This document shows, one piece after another, positions 39,111-52,600 of a DNA stretch of 64,000 nt (positions are counted from its first letter, which is position 1; each line of letters opens with the position of its first letter). The translations under genes were made by a program, and so were the position numbers. The notes under the pieces were generated by a model. That model searched no databases. It was not told where the DNA came from and saw nothing but the letters and a program-made list of their open reading frames with translations. Origin of the DNA: Himantopus leucocephalus (Eukaryota; Chordata; Aves; Charadriiformes; Recurvirostridae); contig RSEF01000003.1 of the NCBI GenBank assembly GCA_003993805.1, positions 83,411,133 through 83,475,132 of the forward strand. Reading direction: 5' to 3'.

Positions 39111-42100
39111 ATTCACTGGAATGGCACTCCATTCCATTCCTCAAAAGTTGCATATATGAGATTCTGAAGAATGACAGGAATAATTAATATAATTAAAACT
39201 ACACAAAAGAAAGATGAAAAATAAGTGCACAGTGTGGAAGGCTTCGTAAAACTTATATCATGATTAAAAATCCTTTAAAATATTAGCAATATGTACTCAA
39301 AATGTTTTGTTTCCTAATAAGATGCCATGAAATGCAAATTAAACCATTTAAAATTGCAGCTTCAGGTCTTTACTGAACAGAAACTGTCAAGTTTAAGATC
39401 CTGTGTGAAACTTAGGTAGAGTTTTCTTCAGATTTGGTGTCTCTTCAGAGACCTCAATGGAAACACATTGATTGTATAAGTGGGTTCTAAAGAGCAAAAA
39501 TGCAAGGTTGCATAAACAATGAGACTGAAGAATTATGCAACAAATCTCATAGTGTCACGTACAGACATCAAAGATGTAATGTATTAAAATATACTGTATT
39601 GGTACCTTTTTTCAGAGGGATAAACTAGAAGTTTGTTAGAACAAGGAGAATACTAAGCTATTCTAAAGAAGGGAAGGGAAGAACCAAGACAGAATGAACT
39701 GCAGTTGTTTTCTTCACAGACAAATAAAAACATGAAGTAAGAATATGTGCAAGAGTAAATGTTTTGGAGAGTTTGGATTTAAAACTGCTGTCATCCCTGT
39801 AACATACTATGATAACAAGAAATACAGGCTGCCTGATAAAACAAAAGGCAAAATTTTAGCACAATGTGTAATTAAATCATAGAGATTTCTGCTACAGAAC
39901 CCTAAGTGAAAAAAAAACATAACTGGCTACCAAAGGGAATAATACCATATAAATTTTGGGGTATTTTGGAATTATAATAAATTACTATTTGGAGTACTTA
40001 TGAGACTTTGAGCTGCAGAGTATTGGGCAGTTACTAGAGACCAAGATGAGACAGAGAGAGACAAGGCAAGAGACAAGTTTCATTCATGTGTGTAATGCAG
40101 ACAGGACTATTATCTGCCTGTACGAGTTTACAGCAATAGGCAGAAAGGACTAGTAAAGTGCATCCATGTTTCAGTCTTTAGTTCAGTTCATTAGTGCATA
40201 CTCTCTATGGTGGAACATGCTGTCTCCATGGTGGAATACAACTGAAGTACACTGAATGATTGGTTGAGGACACTGAGATGCAAACACGGAGTATTATTAG
40301 ACATTTGAGCATTTGAAGAATTTATTTCGAGAATGACAAGCACAGCAGCTGATGGTAGAAATACTTTAGATAACCCAGTAGCGACCCTAAATGGAAGGCC
40401 ATTGTACACTGAAGAATTAATGATCCACATGACAGTTTACCTGAGAAGGTGCAGGCCTTTGCTGTGCCGAGTTGTGTTATGATGCACATATAGCTTGGCC
40501 TTCAGGGTTGTGTTGTGCTGTGCAAGCCAATTGCCTGCAGGGTAGACTTAGCTGGTAATAGGCAGCTGCCATTTGCATCAGCAATTACATCATCTGTGTG
40601 TCCTTATATTTATCTTTAAGTGAAGCAGAGTGTTCTCATGTGAACATCCTTTTGTTCGACAGTAGAAATGATTAATAGAATTGTTCTTTTACAAGTATAT
40701 CCAGGAATATCCCAAGAATATCTAAAGACCAAAATGCCATCAAGCGTATGGGATCTGCATTATCTGCTATTGTCTGACTGGAGGTCTGTCTGATGATGAA
40801 CAACTGTTCTCTGCATCTGAAGGCATGTAAGATTAAGCATACTATCCTCATTTTCCCTACAGTGTTAGCTTCAATAAATGGTGTTTTAAGCAATACCTTA
40901 ATGAGCGCAAGTGACCTTTTCATTGGGATCATAACAAACACTAACTGCCATGCCTTGCAGCAGAGCACTGCAAATTCTAGGGCAGGTAAATTAGACATTT
41001 AAGCCATTTGATAGCATTTGTTACCCTGCATTTCAAGTTCTAGGCACACGATGGATGTTTCTTCAGTATCTGAAGCCAGCACATAGCACTATGTTCAATT
41101 TTGCTTTGCAGTAGCATCTTCCAGAAGAGGTCGGTCCCTGCCTTCGCCATTCTAATTCAGAGCAGCTACAGTGCAAACATCCTTTCTGTCCTATGCTGTC
41201 TGTACTATGGAGGTGATAACTCTTGATCAGTGGGACCTGATATATATAGGTGGGAACAATAATATCAACGCTACTCATCAGAAGGATGGACAGTTCCTAC
41301 TTACTCAAGGTAGCAAAAAAACACTGTAAGTTGTCACACTTGCAAACAATCTGGTGTTGGCCATAGGACATATAATTTGACAAAACATGGATCTGGTCCA
41401 AGATGGCAATGCTGATGTTACTAAATAACCATGTTTCTTCATTATGAACAATGGATAAGGTTTCTCAGAATGCTCTCTCTGTTGTAGTGTTCCCTTGAGG
41501 CAAAACGTCTATGACTATCTGACTTGAACTACAACCGATTTGCATCATCAGGCAGTGTAAAGCAGTAAGACTGAATCATTGAAACTGAGGAAAGAAACAT
41601 TGCACTGTTAATAATTAATTTTTCAACACTTCTATTGCTTCAAAGTGTTTATCTTGTTAAAATAATTTCTGAGAGCAAAGACACGTGCTATTATTGCCTC
41701 TGTGGCTGCTATTCTGCAGTAGAAGAGCAGTCCTACAAAGAGCAATTAGCAGGAGGCTAGTGATTGGAAAGAACTTACAGTCAAAGAGAGGGATGGCTGT
41801 GTGTGTGATTTTCCTTGGGAATCAAAACACTTTACAAGTGAGAGAAAGAAGCAGCTTTTGTATAGCCACTATTCCCTTGTGTGTGGAAATGAAACAAATT
41901 GATAGAATTATCTTATATACACAGTCATTAACCTTATTGATTTTGTATCTGAGCTAGTGCAAAGGGATGAATGAGCTTTGCTAGATGAATGGGTGCAGAA
42001 GCTATAGAATCAGTGAGGAGTAGGAAATGAGTGATTTCCTGAGTTCCTGGACTGACACAAGTGTATGTATCTCTTTAGGCCATTAAAAATACCAGAATAT

Positions 42101-43098
42101 TTTTATTTGTAATTAACCAGGTGTGGGACTGGTCACACACACTGGAAAACAGTATTTCTGCCCCTGGACTAGATAATTAATGCATCGAACAAGAAAGAAG
42201 TTCATTCTTGCATCAAAGCCTCAAGCAAAAACCTTGTGCATTATGTAAGTTCTTACTTATGATAACAATTAAATAAGATTCAAATTATTCTGGTTCTCTA
42301 AACTTTATCTGACTGAATAAAATGATGCATGTAGAAAGGGTACAAGAAATACCCGTTCAGAGGTCCAGCAGAACACAAGACCTCAAAGGAAATGAGAAGA
42401 CTGAAGAGGTAAATCTCCCCTGTTGTCTGTGCTAAAGAAGACAGGAAAAGTTGTTTGGCACATTTCAAGAACATCAGGCATTTTCCTCAAGACTGCGTTT
42501 ATTTGTCAGTAGATTAATAAATTCTCACTTTACTGGTATCTGCATTTCTATAAGAAATCACAGAAGTAATTAATTCTTATGTGAAAATACACTTATTTTC
42601 TCGATCTTTATTAATACTAAATTACTATCATGGAATGATTCTCTGAACACACAAATTCATTAGACACCTAGCCATTCTCAAATGATAATGGACAATTATT
42701 TACAATTTTTTTGAAGTATAACAGCAGAAATATAATCCCTATCCATAAACAGCAAATAGAAATGCTATTTGTTCCTTCTCTCTGTTTAAATGACACGTTA
42801 ACCTTTTTGATTAAACTAGCACTAAAAGTCACATGGCATTATTCTATTAAGCAGCATTTCACGTCAGTCTTAATAGCTCCAATCAAACATCACTTACTGT
42901 TTGCCCTTGGAGTGTTCACTTCTTGTGTTATTTACATAAACAAATCATGTAATATATTTCTCTGATGCAAATCCCATTGATTAATATCACATATTTATCT
43001 TGCAACAAAGGACTTCATAGGTTAAAGATCCACTAACTGTAAGAGGAACAAGTGCAGAGAATGGGAATGCATCGAGTCTTCAGACATGTGAAGTTTCC

Positions 43099-43160
43099 CA
43101 CTGGTGACAATCATTGTAATTCCACTGAAAGCAATGTAGCTCAGCTGACTTAAATCTAAA
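43099..43160. repeat. Relic of the ancient palindromic repeat
   Basis: ACTGGTGACAATCATTGTAA followed by TTCCACTGAAAGCAATGTAG and CTCAGCTGACTTAAATCT has the ACTGGTGTAAAT-arm, CACTGAA...CAATG centre and TTTAAAT-arm order of the old family also seen at 21239 and 46459. Confidence 0.45.
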
Positions 43161-44114
43161 TCTTAATTCCATGACTTTGACTGGAAAATGAAGAGCTAGA
43201 CATTTTACTGGTAACAGCTGGGTTTGTAGGTTCCTGCATTCTGTATGACCTTGTCAAGGTTCCTCAATTTTTATTTGAACTCCTCTGTGCTCAGGCTATA
43301 ATGTACAAATCTGCCCATTGAAATCATAAACTTAATCTAGACAACATTTTTTCTACAACGCTTATTGAAGGCTCTGGTTTCATTGTGCAACGACATGATA
43401 TTTGTCATATTTATTAATCCTTATAAATTATTGATTGCTCTCTTTTTGCTAAAGCTAGACTTCCACTAATAACTGGGTCAAGGAGAAGGTAGCAAAACGA
43501 AGGTTTTGAGAATGGGTATAAAGTTGCAGGAAGCAAACAAAAATGTTTTAAAATAAAGAGGTTTAATCTTTCCCTCTACTGATCAGGCAATTTAATAGGT
43601 GTGTGTTAAAACACAATCAACCAGACACAATACCCCATTTTCTGAGGCTGAAATTAAATTCTATCTGTAATTCTCTACTTTTTCTTCAGAAACAGAATAA
43701 GAATTCAATTTGATCTAAACAAAAAACTTTGTAAGGAGTTCCACAAATAAATATTGGAAACACATGTGACTCTTTAAGCACCTATCTTGAACTATCAAAT
43801 ACCATTACCAACACACAGTCATCACTAACTTGTATTCTAGCACAGCAAGGACTTAAAATCACATGGAGCTTGAGTTACTATGAGTAGGTCTAATAGGTGC
43901 CTACTTTTCTTCCATTGAGCATTTGATATCTGCCTGTGTCTTACTGTTGAGCCTTACACTTTTAGAGCCCTGGAAGAAACCTCGGCTGACTACACAGACT
44001 GATCCTTATGCATACAGTTGGCCCTAAACTGGTGGTCGTACTCTGACAAAAAGGTAAACAAAACAGAATGTGGTAGCAAATTGCCTAGAATACTTATTTA
44101 GCAAGCAGAAGACA

Positions 44115-44124
44115 NNNNNNNNNN
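44115..44124. other. Assembly gap (10 N)
   Basis: Ten Ns; no recognisable repeat on either flank. Confidence 0.95.
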
Positions 44125-46458
44125 AGGGGAGATAACCACAAGCTTTTCTTTAAAAGATCTTAACTTAAAAGTGTCAAGAAAGATCATATGGTCAGGTGCA
44201 CTTGGAAATTGTAGTGTGCCTTATGTAAACATTACATTAAAAATAGCTGTAAAATAATCAACCAGCCAACATTTTCCAGAAAAAAACCCACACCTCTGAA
44301 GTCATAGAACCAAATATAAAATAATATTAATAAATAATTTTCCTGTATTTAAGAACAAAATTTGTGTCTAGAAGAAGAGAAAGTGACAAAGTTACCTGGA
44401 ATAAGTTGAGTACAGTAAGGAGTGCAAGACTCATAATAAAGATAAGAAAGCAGAAAAAAGATGCAAACATGATCTTCACTGTCCTTAATGGAAACATTAG
44501 CTGTTAGAAACTTCAAGATTTTCTTACAAGGGCGTGACAGCAAGTGTTATTTATCAAGGACAATGGGATAATTCTGAATGCTACTTCTACTTCAAGTCGA
44601 AGCAAAGAAGCTTTAAATTTATTAAAAATAAGCAAAGTAAGGGTGATTTAATTATTTTCCTTTCAAATATTTATTTTAACAATTCCTATTGGAAAATGGG
44701 TATTTATTTATATGGAAAAAAAAACGTTTTTAAGTGGATTTGAAGCATTTTGAAAATTTAATCATACAAGTTTCATGAATCTTGTGTAGTTTTTTGTCAA
44801 ACTCAAAGTGTCTGTGCCGTATCTGAGAGTCTTGTGGTTAGGCTAACCTACGTACTATCATACTAACCTACGTATCCTACATTTCACAAGACTGACCAAC
44901 AGCCTGACTGTTAAGACAGTCTGATAGAAGTTATGATGAGAATCTCCATCCTGCATTTGAGAAACTGTTTTCAGAATCAGTACATTACTGTTTCGACAAA
45001 TCAGAATACTGGTTGATGAAAATTGTTTTGTCAGAAAATGCCCTAGTAACTTGGTTAACAACATTGCTTTAGTTAACTCCAGCATAATATTGAAATTCTT
45101 AGTTTTCAGAAGGAAATCTACACTCTTTATCTAATCTTGCCCCACCACCTGAGTAGACACAAATTCATCTGTTAAATTGGGTCTTTTCCTATGATGATTT
45201 CAAAAAAAGACAGAATTTATCTAGTGTCCTATTTGATGCCCATATTTAAGCTAAATCATGAGAACATAAATCAGAAACTGAAGTAACAGCCGTTCAGCTG
45301 ACAGATCAGGTAGGAGGGAACGCTTAGTCACAGTGATTAATAGGTCTTTTCAGGAAGCACTTAGATACCATGGTGATGGGTGTTATAGCAAATCCTCAGA
45401 TAGTCCTTGATGACTTCATATGGTCTAATTCCTTTCTGACAGTAAAGGGAGGGTAAAAATTAGACTTCTAAATTGCCTGCTTGGTATTCACATGGAAACA
45501 GACTGAACAAACTACCATGACTACAGGGGTCTAGGTTGAGATCGTCATTTTCAAGGACACTTGAAAGGACGGCTCCTAATTTCCTCAGATGATTTTGAAA
45601 CACTAGCTGAAGGTCTCATCTTGTGAGCCGTTATGCACAACTGCACATAGGTCAACCCCTCCAAAGTTTTGAGCAGATTTTTGTGTAAGCATTAAGCTTT
45701 TATGGACTGGGGTTTAAAACAATAATAATTAAAATGCCCTGATTAGAAGCCTTGGGCAAAGACTTTAAGAGGGAAATGTGGAGGGTTTTTGGCTCCAAAA
45801 AATTCCTATGCCTACAGGGAGTCCCGTGTCTGGCTGCAGTCTGATAGAATCACCATGGTCCCTGGTACCTATTTTGCCTATGCCTCAACTTCAGCAAATC
45901 AGTCTCATTATTCTTATTGAAAGAATAATCGAAGACTGTGGGAAAGCAGTCATTACCCTGAAGGAACAGTTACAGCTGCTATTCCTCCTGTCCCCCAGCA
46001 ACAGGGAATGCTGCTCATTTTCAGCATTGCTGAATATGCTCAATGCTCCAGAGCTCTCCTTCCACTTTTCTCTTTCCTCTGGAAAGAACAAGCCATTCCA
46101 GCCCTTCTTCTCTAAGGCAGTGTTTCCTATACAGAACTCCTAATCCTTAAGCTTTTCTGAATCACCACACTGGCTTAAACAATAGCTACGATTTCCACTT
46201 TGAAATTGTCCTGTTCTAGCATTTTTAGTATGAATTTGCCTAGAAAGAAACCCTACTAAGAAAAGAACTAATTTTTTTGATAAGGTATCTTGAAAAGCCT
46301 CTTATATTTAATCTGACTATAAATTAGAAAGATAAATACATAAACTGACTTTTTTTTTAAATAAGATTTCTAAGCAAATTAAAAAAACCTAAAAGTCTAT
46401 TGGCATTTTGACTTTCAATATTAAAAATAGAAGCATTTTTTGGACATGTGACATTTTT

Positions 46459-46542
46459 GATCTGATACTGAGCTGGAATAAATTGGCAGAATTCCACTGA
46501 AGTGAATGTAATTGTGTTGATTATCACCAGCAGTGGATCTAG
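46459..46542. repeat. Relic of the ancient palindromic repeat
   Basis: The left arm GATCTGATACTGAGCTGG and the right arm TTATCACCAGCAGTGGATC are imperfect inverted complements. Between them lies TTCCACTGAAGTGAATGTAA, the diverged CACTGAAGTCAATG-like centre. This is the clearest hairpin-shaped member of the family in the window. Confidence 0.55.
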
Positions 46543-47310
46543 CTTTTACATCTCAGCTGCTATATAATAATTACTATAGTAACTCTTGTACAGAGAACCA
46601 ACACAACCCACTAATTTTATCAAAAAGAAAAAGGACTTTTTTAGTCTTGGCTTATGTTTACAAAAGCTTTGTTTGAATTGGAGTGCAAATTGTAAGTAAC
46701 TTACAGTGTACACCATAATCTTTCTGCCTCTTGACAGCCCCATTCCCAAGGGTATTTAACTGTGGCATACATATGATTCTAAAATTTGTTCTGAAGTATC
46801 GATATCCATAGAAAAGCATCAACAAAGAAGGGATCAAGTGAGAACTTCCAGAGCTCCTGAACACCAGAGGCATTACTGATGGGTCACATCCTTTGCGGTG
46901 GTGACTTACTGCCTTGCTCTAGCTGAAATAAGCAGCTGCTTACTCCACAAACAGGACAGCATGCACTCATAGGCTTAGTGGGATAATCTTTTGAATATAT
47001 TTGTTCATTTATTAAATACCTTCCCTTCAACCTTCTATCTTTCAATCTGTTTTATTTTAACATGTGCTTGGCAGGAACAGTGTTTCAAAACAGTGAACTG
47101 CTTGAGTCCAGGGTACATAAAACACTCTTATCTTTAGGGGTCCTTACCTTAAGAACAGTGGAGCTGCTTATCACCATTGGAAAGCACGGCTGTATAGGAA
47201 AAAGTCTTCTTTCATAAGGGCTGAACCTTTCAATTTCTATGAAATTATGCATTCCTTTAGTAAGAGAAACTTCATATTCCAGTCTTACCATGATTCTACG
47301 CCTCTGGTTA

Positions 47311-47765
47311 GAAAAGATCTCTGGAGGTCGTCTGTTCCATCTCTCCATCCCCAGGCTGAAACAATTAAACCTTTAGCATCCCTGACAGGGTTCTGTCTAG
47401 CCTGTTCTCAAGGTCCACAGCTGATGCAGACTCTTACCACTTTCACTATCAGTCTATTTCAGTGATTTGCTGTTCTTAAAGTCAGAAAGTTTTCCTAATG
47501 TCACACAAGGCTCTCATGCTGCAATTTCAGCTCATGGCTTCTTGACCTGTCCTCCACACAGATAGAAAGCAGATTGTTCTTTTTCACTTTGCAGGAGCCT
47601 TTTACATATTTCAAAAGTGGTATCATGTTTCTTTTCTGTCTCTCTGTCTAGACTAAACAGCCACAGTTCTTTCAAGCCTTCTTCACAGGTCATGTGAGTA
47701 GGGTCCTACATTACTCTTGATAATTTATGCCAGGAGGTTCTTTACCCACATCTTTCTTGTAGTTT
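47311..47765 (-). mobile_element. Old, diverged CR1-like LINE 3' region
   Basis: Read on the minus strand this is a heavily diverged CR1-type 3' region. The plus-strand landmarks are CTCTGGAGGTCGTCTGTTCC near the 3' end of the element, GAAAGTTTTCCTAATGTC (47488-47505), CTGCAATTTCAGCTCATGGC (47519-47538), TATCATGTTTCTTTTCTGTC, and TAGACTAAACAGCCACAGTT with TTCTTTCAAGCCTTCTTCAC (47652-47688). This order is typical of ancient amniote CR1 subfamilies. No open frame survives, and it is older than the neighbouring copies. Confidence 0.75.
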
Positions 47766-48342
47766 GAAGCCTGTAAAGGACCCAGCTGAAGCTGTCCTAG
47801 CACTGGTAGAAGGGAAATATTGCTACCAGTCTTTCAGGTTTGGTTGATGTATTTCACTGTGCTGATCTATAGTCTTAAAACTACAAAATATCATTGATGT
47901 ATGCTCAGCTAACCTTACCCAGATCCATTTTTGCTGTAATGTAATCAGTTGGTCAAATAAACATTCTAATCAAAAGGCAGAATCTTGCATTTATGTTTAT
48001 TGATTTTTTTCATTCCCAAATATTTCTTCAATTTCACAATATTGTTTTGACTTTGGAATCTGTCCTGCAATTTATGTTTACAACTTCTAAAATGATATAC
48101 TAAGTCAATTTAATAAATCTGATTTCTACTTTCATTGTCTAAATTGTTACATATTGAATAGTACTGGATCTCTGCAGACCCACATCTTTCCATTTTAACT
48201 CTTATCTGTCTCTGCTTTCTAGATATATTTCCTATCGCAATCTAGAGCAGACTTATACAAGTACCACCACCTGGGCCAAATTCAGCTATGAACTATTTAT
48301 TTCTGAGAAATCACTTGGGTCCCAGATACATATGAACACAAG
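47766..48342. other. AT-rich non-coding sequence between two CR1 copies
   Basis: Nothing recognisable. The first bases may be further decayed CR1 sequence from the element at 47311. Confidence 0.5.
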
Positions 48343-49680
48343 ATCATAACATTATTGAGATTGGAAGGGACCTTGGGAGGTCATCTAACCCAACATCTTG
48401 CTCAAAGCAGAGTGGACAGTGAATTTAGACCTGGTTGCTTGGTTTCCACTGTCCATTTAAGTACGGAAAACATCCAAACATGATGGTCCCATAGACCCTC
48501 TGGGAATCCTGTCCCAGTGCTTAATTGCCCTTACAGAGCAGATTCTTTTCCATATATCCTTTTGTATTCCTAGTGCCTCTTTTCCTCCCTCTGTCTGCCT
48601 TGTTAAGGAACTTAGCTCTGTCTTCTTGGTGGCCTCTTCTTAAGTATTAGAAAGCTTCTCAAGTCTGAACAAGCCCAGTTCCTTCAGCCTCTCCTCACAG
48701 GTTAAGTGCTCCAGCCCTCAGCCATGTTGGTGATCTTCTGCTGGACTTTGGACTCTGTTGCACTCATTCAACTTTATAAATACTTCTTGTACCAAGATTC
48801 TGAAAAATGATTGCAGTATTCCTGATGGAGTCTATTAATTGCTGAGTATAGGGCAATAATCACTTCCCTTGATCTACTGAATATGCTTTTGTTGATACAG
48901 CTCAGTATGCAATGAGCTTTTCTGCCAGGGCACAGAGATGACTCATATTTGGACTACTGCCCATCATGTCCTTTTCAGCAGAGCTGCTTTCTGGCAGTCA
49001 GTCCCCAGCCTATACCACTGCAGGGGGTTAGTCTGCCTCAAGCACAGGACTTTGCAGTTGTCATTGCTGTATTTCATAAGGATCTTGTTAGCCCATTCCT
49101 CTAGCCTTTCTAGATGCCTCTCAATTGCAGCCTTTCCCTCAAGGATATCAACTGCACCCCCCATCTCAGAGTTACCCACAAACTTGATGAAGACAAACTT
49201 CACCTAGTCCTACAGGCCATTGATAAAGATATTAAACCTGATAAATCCCCAGATTAGCCTATGAGGAACTCTACTTGTAACTAGTCTCCAGGTAGATTAT
49301 GAACCACCACCTTTTGAGCATGATGATCAATCCAATTTTTCACTTACCTAGTTAGTCCATCCATCTAGATCACGACGCCCCAACAAAGACACTATGGGAG
49401 ATGGGGTTCAAAACCTTACTAAAGTCAAAAGTAAACACTGTCCACTGTCCAACACATCTACAGATCTAGCTCATTATAGAGGTCAGTCAGGTTGATCAAG
49501 CATAGGTTACCTTTGGTAAATACATGTTGGCTATTTCCAGTCACCAGAAACGGCTTCTAAGGGAACTCATTCCCTGGAGAGCTCCTGGGGACCAAAGTGA
49601 GACTGACTCACCTGTAGATCCCTTTTTGCTTTTTGTGAAAATGAGTGTGACATTTGCTTTTCTCCAGTTCTAACACATTA
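48343..49680 (-). mobile_element. CR1 LINE, longest copy (reverse-transcriptase domain to 3' end), inactive
   Basis: A minus-strand CR1 covering roughly the last 1.3 kb of the element. From high to low coordinates it shows these reverse-transcriptase blocks. At 49605-49660 is the A-N-V-T...F-x-K...Y-R-x-V-S-L-T region. At 49405-49440 is the F-D-F-S-K region, with its first catalytic aspartate still readable. At 49215-49245 is the I-F-I-N-G-L type region. At 49171-49182 the active-site box has become F-V-G-N where CR1 has F-A-D-D, so both aspartates are lost. An open frame of 79 codons (49203-48964) still spans the G-G-A-V-D and L-E-R-L-E-E-W-A-N blocks. The 3' end is marked by TTGGAAGGGACCTTGGGAGG (plus strand, 48360-48379). 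Many stops and indels make it dead. The 5' limit may extend to about 49770. Confidence 0.9.
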
Positions 49681-52600
49681 TTTCTGAAATCAGAAGACCT
49701 AAGCAATCTGCAAAAAATCAACACATTCAAGATCTGGTATCTGGGGGGAAGCTGAATTTCTACAGTGGCATAACAATTTTCTGGTTTGCTCTCTATTCCT
49801 TTCCTAACACTATTTACTTTTTTGACGGTCCCTGAATTAACGTATTCATATAACTATATGTGTAATCCCAAAGACACATTCTGCTGCATTAACAGGCTGC
49901 TCTGAGTCCACCTATGAAAATCCAATGGTTTTTTCTACCGTGCTTCACTTTACATTTATCTTCACTGACTTTTGTTGGTCTTGAGTGTCTCAGGTGTGTC
50001 AGACTTCAATAAGATTCCATTCATAAATGCCTTACACTGCAAAATCTCACCTTTAATATATTTTTTTCCTTGTTTCCTACCTTTTAAACAGATATTCATT
50101 TCTGTGAGGACCTTCCCTGGTCTCCCTCTTACAGAGCAGAATTGATCAAAATATATTAAAACAGTAATTTTAAATAGAAGGCAGAGAATGTTGTCAATAT
50201 GAAAAACACACAGACAATTTAGTTAAACAATACCATGAACCTACTTGGAATTGGCCAGGATTATAGAATTTATAGAAACCCTTCTATGAGAAATGCCTTT
50301 GGATTTTGATAGGTATAAATGCTCAGATTGCTGGATTTAAGTTTTATTTAGACAGAAGACAAGTTTGTATTTCTGAAAGGTTACGCAATGGCACCTTTTC
50401 CTGCAGACTTTTGAAGTTAGTGCAACACTACTCTTGCCCAAAATACTAAAATCAGAGTCCCCAGTATGACATTGAATGGGTTCTGATTTAGAAGTAAAAG
50501 TATTACCTACTGGATCAATAACATCATCCTTTTAATATAAGTACATGGTGAAGTAAATAGAAGTTTTGTTATTGACTTCAATTGGATTTCACCTCTAAAT
50601 AGCGCTTAGAAGCTTCTTAGCCACATAGAAAAAGCTATTGTTGACTTTGTTTAGCATGCTAGATACTATGATATTTCAGTGCAAGGTGATATAGCTTCAA
50701 ATTTAAATTCAGTCACTGGATGCAGAAAAACCAGTATTTCACTGCCAAATATAAGTAGGCAAAAAATGGGTGACCAAAATTGTAATACAGAGCATAATGA
50801 TATTCTTACATTCTCTCCTTGCCATTCATTGTTGCAAGCATACCTTAACCTTGAGATATTTATTACTATTAATAAATCACAGAGAAGCTATAGCGATAAT
50901 AAATTTTCTGACATTTTCTTAATGTTGGTTTCTCTTAACTATGCATATTGTTACAATTTCATTTCCAGTGCTAGTCCTGAGGTTTTTAATAGAAGCACAT
51001 TCTGCAACTTACAGATACACAAAGAAACACACTGACTTGTTTTTGTAATGAAGATTTGGAGTCAGTGAGTGAGGATGAATCACTTAAACTGATAACAATT
51101 CATTTGTCATAAGTCTGAATCTCAGAGGGTGGAGTCATGGCTGTTGACAATCATTCTTGGATGGTTGCTTTGAGCGGCTCTATGTTGCTTGTGAACATGA
51201 CAGCTGTTAGTTTTTTATGAGAGATACATTGTGTACCTGAAAATCTGAAGGTTCTTTCTGTATATCTGTAAACTTTGGTAAGCATTTAAACTGAAATCCT
51301 TTCATCTGATTCTAAAGCACAAAACTGGTGTTGAAGATATTATTGTTTTCTGTAAGTTTTACCTATTTATCAGAGTCTTTTACTAAGATACTTTCCATGA
51401 CCTTATAAAAGTCTACTCTGGATCATTCAGTATAAAGATTTCCTGGTTTATTTTAGGAGCTTTGTTTGTTTGGTGTTTTTTGGTTGGTTTGGGTTTTTTT
51501 ATTTATTTATTTTTAAGAATTGTTATTAGCAATTTATCAGTTACAGGTTTTTTCTTTTGTTATTGTTTTCCAGCACTTTGCACGACTTTTGTCAATGCTG
51601 AGCATAACTTAGAAGATACACCAGCTCTGTTTTATATTTGTTCAAATGGGTTTCTGTGCTGTTTATAAAATGTTCGTATAATTAAACAATTATTGCCTTA
51701 CTCTTTCTTTTCCTTTTTATGCAGTTTGTATGGAGTGTTTTGATTTGTTTTGTTTTACAGAGTGAAAAGAACTTAAAATACAGCTGATAGATTTATGTAT
51801 GGCACACTTAATGGTGAGGAAGGTTTTATCTCTTCAAATTTCTTTACTTAATGCTTTGTTTATAATACTACTTTTAACACTGGAACTTAACTGGGAATGT
51901 CCTTATCGATTTTTTTTCTTTTGAAGAATGACCTTAGAATCTCACCCACTGCAAGCAGAGAAGAGCAGGCTAATGTATTACCATACATATGTACTACCAG
52001 AGTACCACAGAGTCCATATGATGGTCTTCTAAAATCCCAGAATTTCTTATTATTTAAAAAACAGAACAACATTGTATATTTTTTCCTTCTTAAATCAGTA
52101 AGAGTCTGATTTAGCTTATCTTCTGGTTATGTTGAAAAAGAAATGGTTAGAATAACACAAGAGATTTCAGCATCCTCTAAGAAAGAAAGTAATAAATACC
52201 ACCTTTTTGTGGATAACATCTAAACATTTTTTTTCTATTTTTATGAATATTCATGCTTTGATTAAGAAGCTGTTAGTTCTTCACTGAAATTCACAGACAG
52301 TTCTCAGCTGCTGGATAAAGCCCTCTTTCTGTATTATGTAATATTAGATAGGCCTTTAAAGGCTCTGGAAAGATTTCTTGGTTTGTCTATAATGCAACAC
52401 GCTGGGTATGAAGTGCTGGTGGTTTATAAGTACTTTAAGCTGTCATATACTAGCACTGCCAGAAACGATGCTTACCACTCACACCTGCCCTCACTCCACC
52501 ACTGTGCAATGAACCACACCGGAGAACTGACGGAGCTGAAAAATAACTGTTTCCTTCTGCTGTGTGAGTTTTCATCAGCATCACTCTCTTAGTTCTTTTT

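Larger units (their letters stand above)
39141..47310. other. AT-rich non-coding sequence
   Basis: About 8 kb with no recognisable host gene. Frames reach 108 codons (minus, 40998-40672) and 121 codons (plus, 45778-46143), neither with a known domain. The second lies in a locally GC-richer block (45755-46145) that could be an old LTR or other unclassified insert. A 10-N gap lies at 44115-44124. Old palindromic-repeat relics are listed separately. Confidence 0.5.

Noticed and set aside
40563..40600. Cluster of E-box (CAGCTG), octamer (ATTTGCAT at 40571-40578) and TAAT-like motifs; similar octamers at 58465 and 59746
   Set aside because: Such 8-mers occur several times by chance in AT-rich DNA. 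Without conservation data I cannot support an enhancer.
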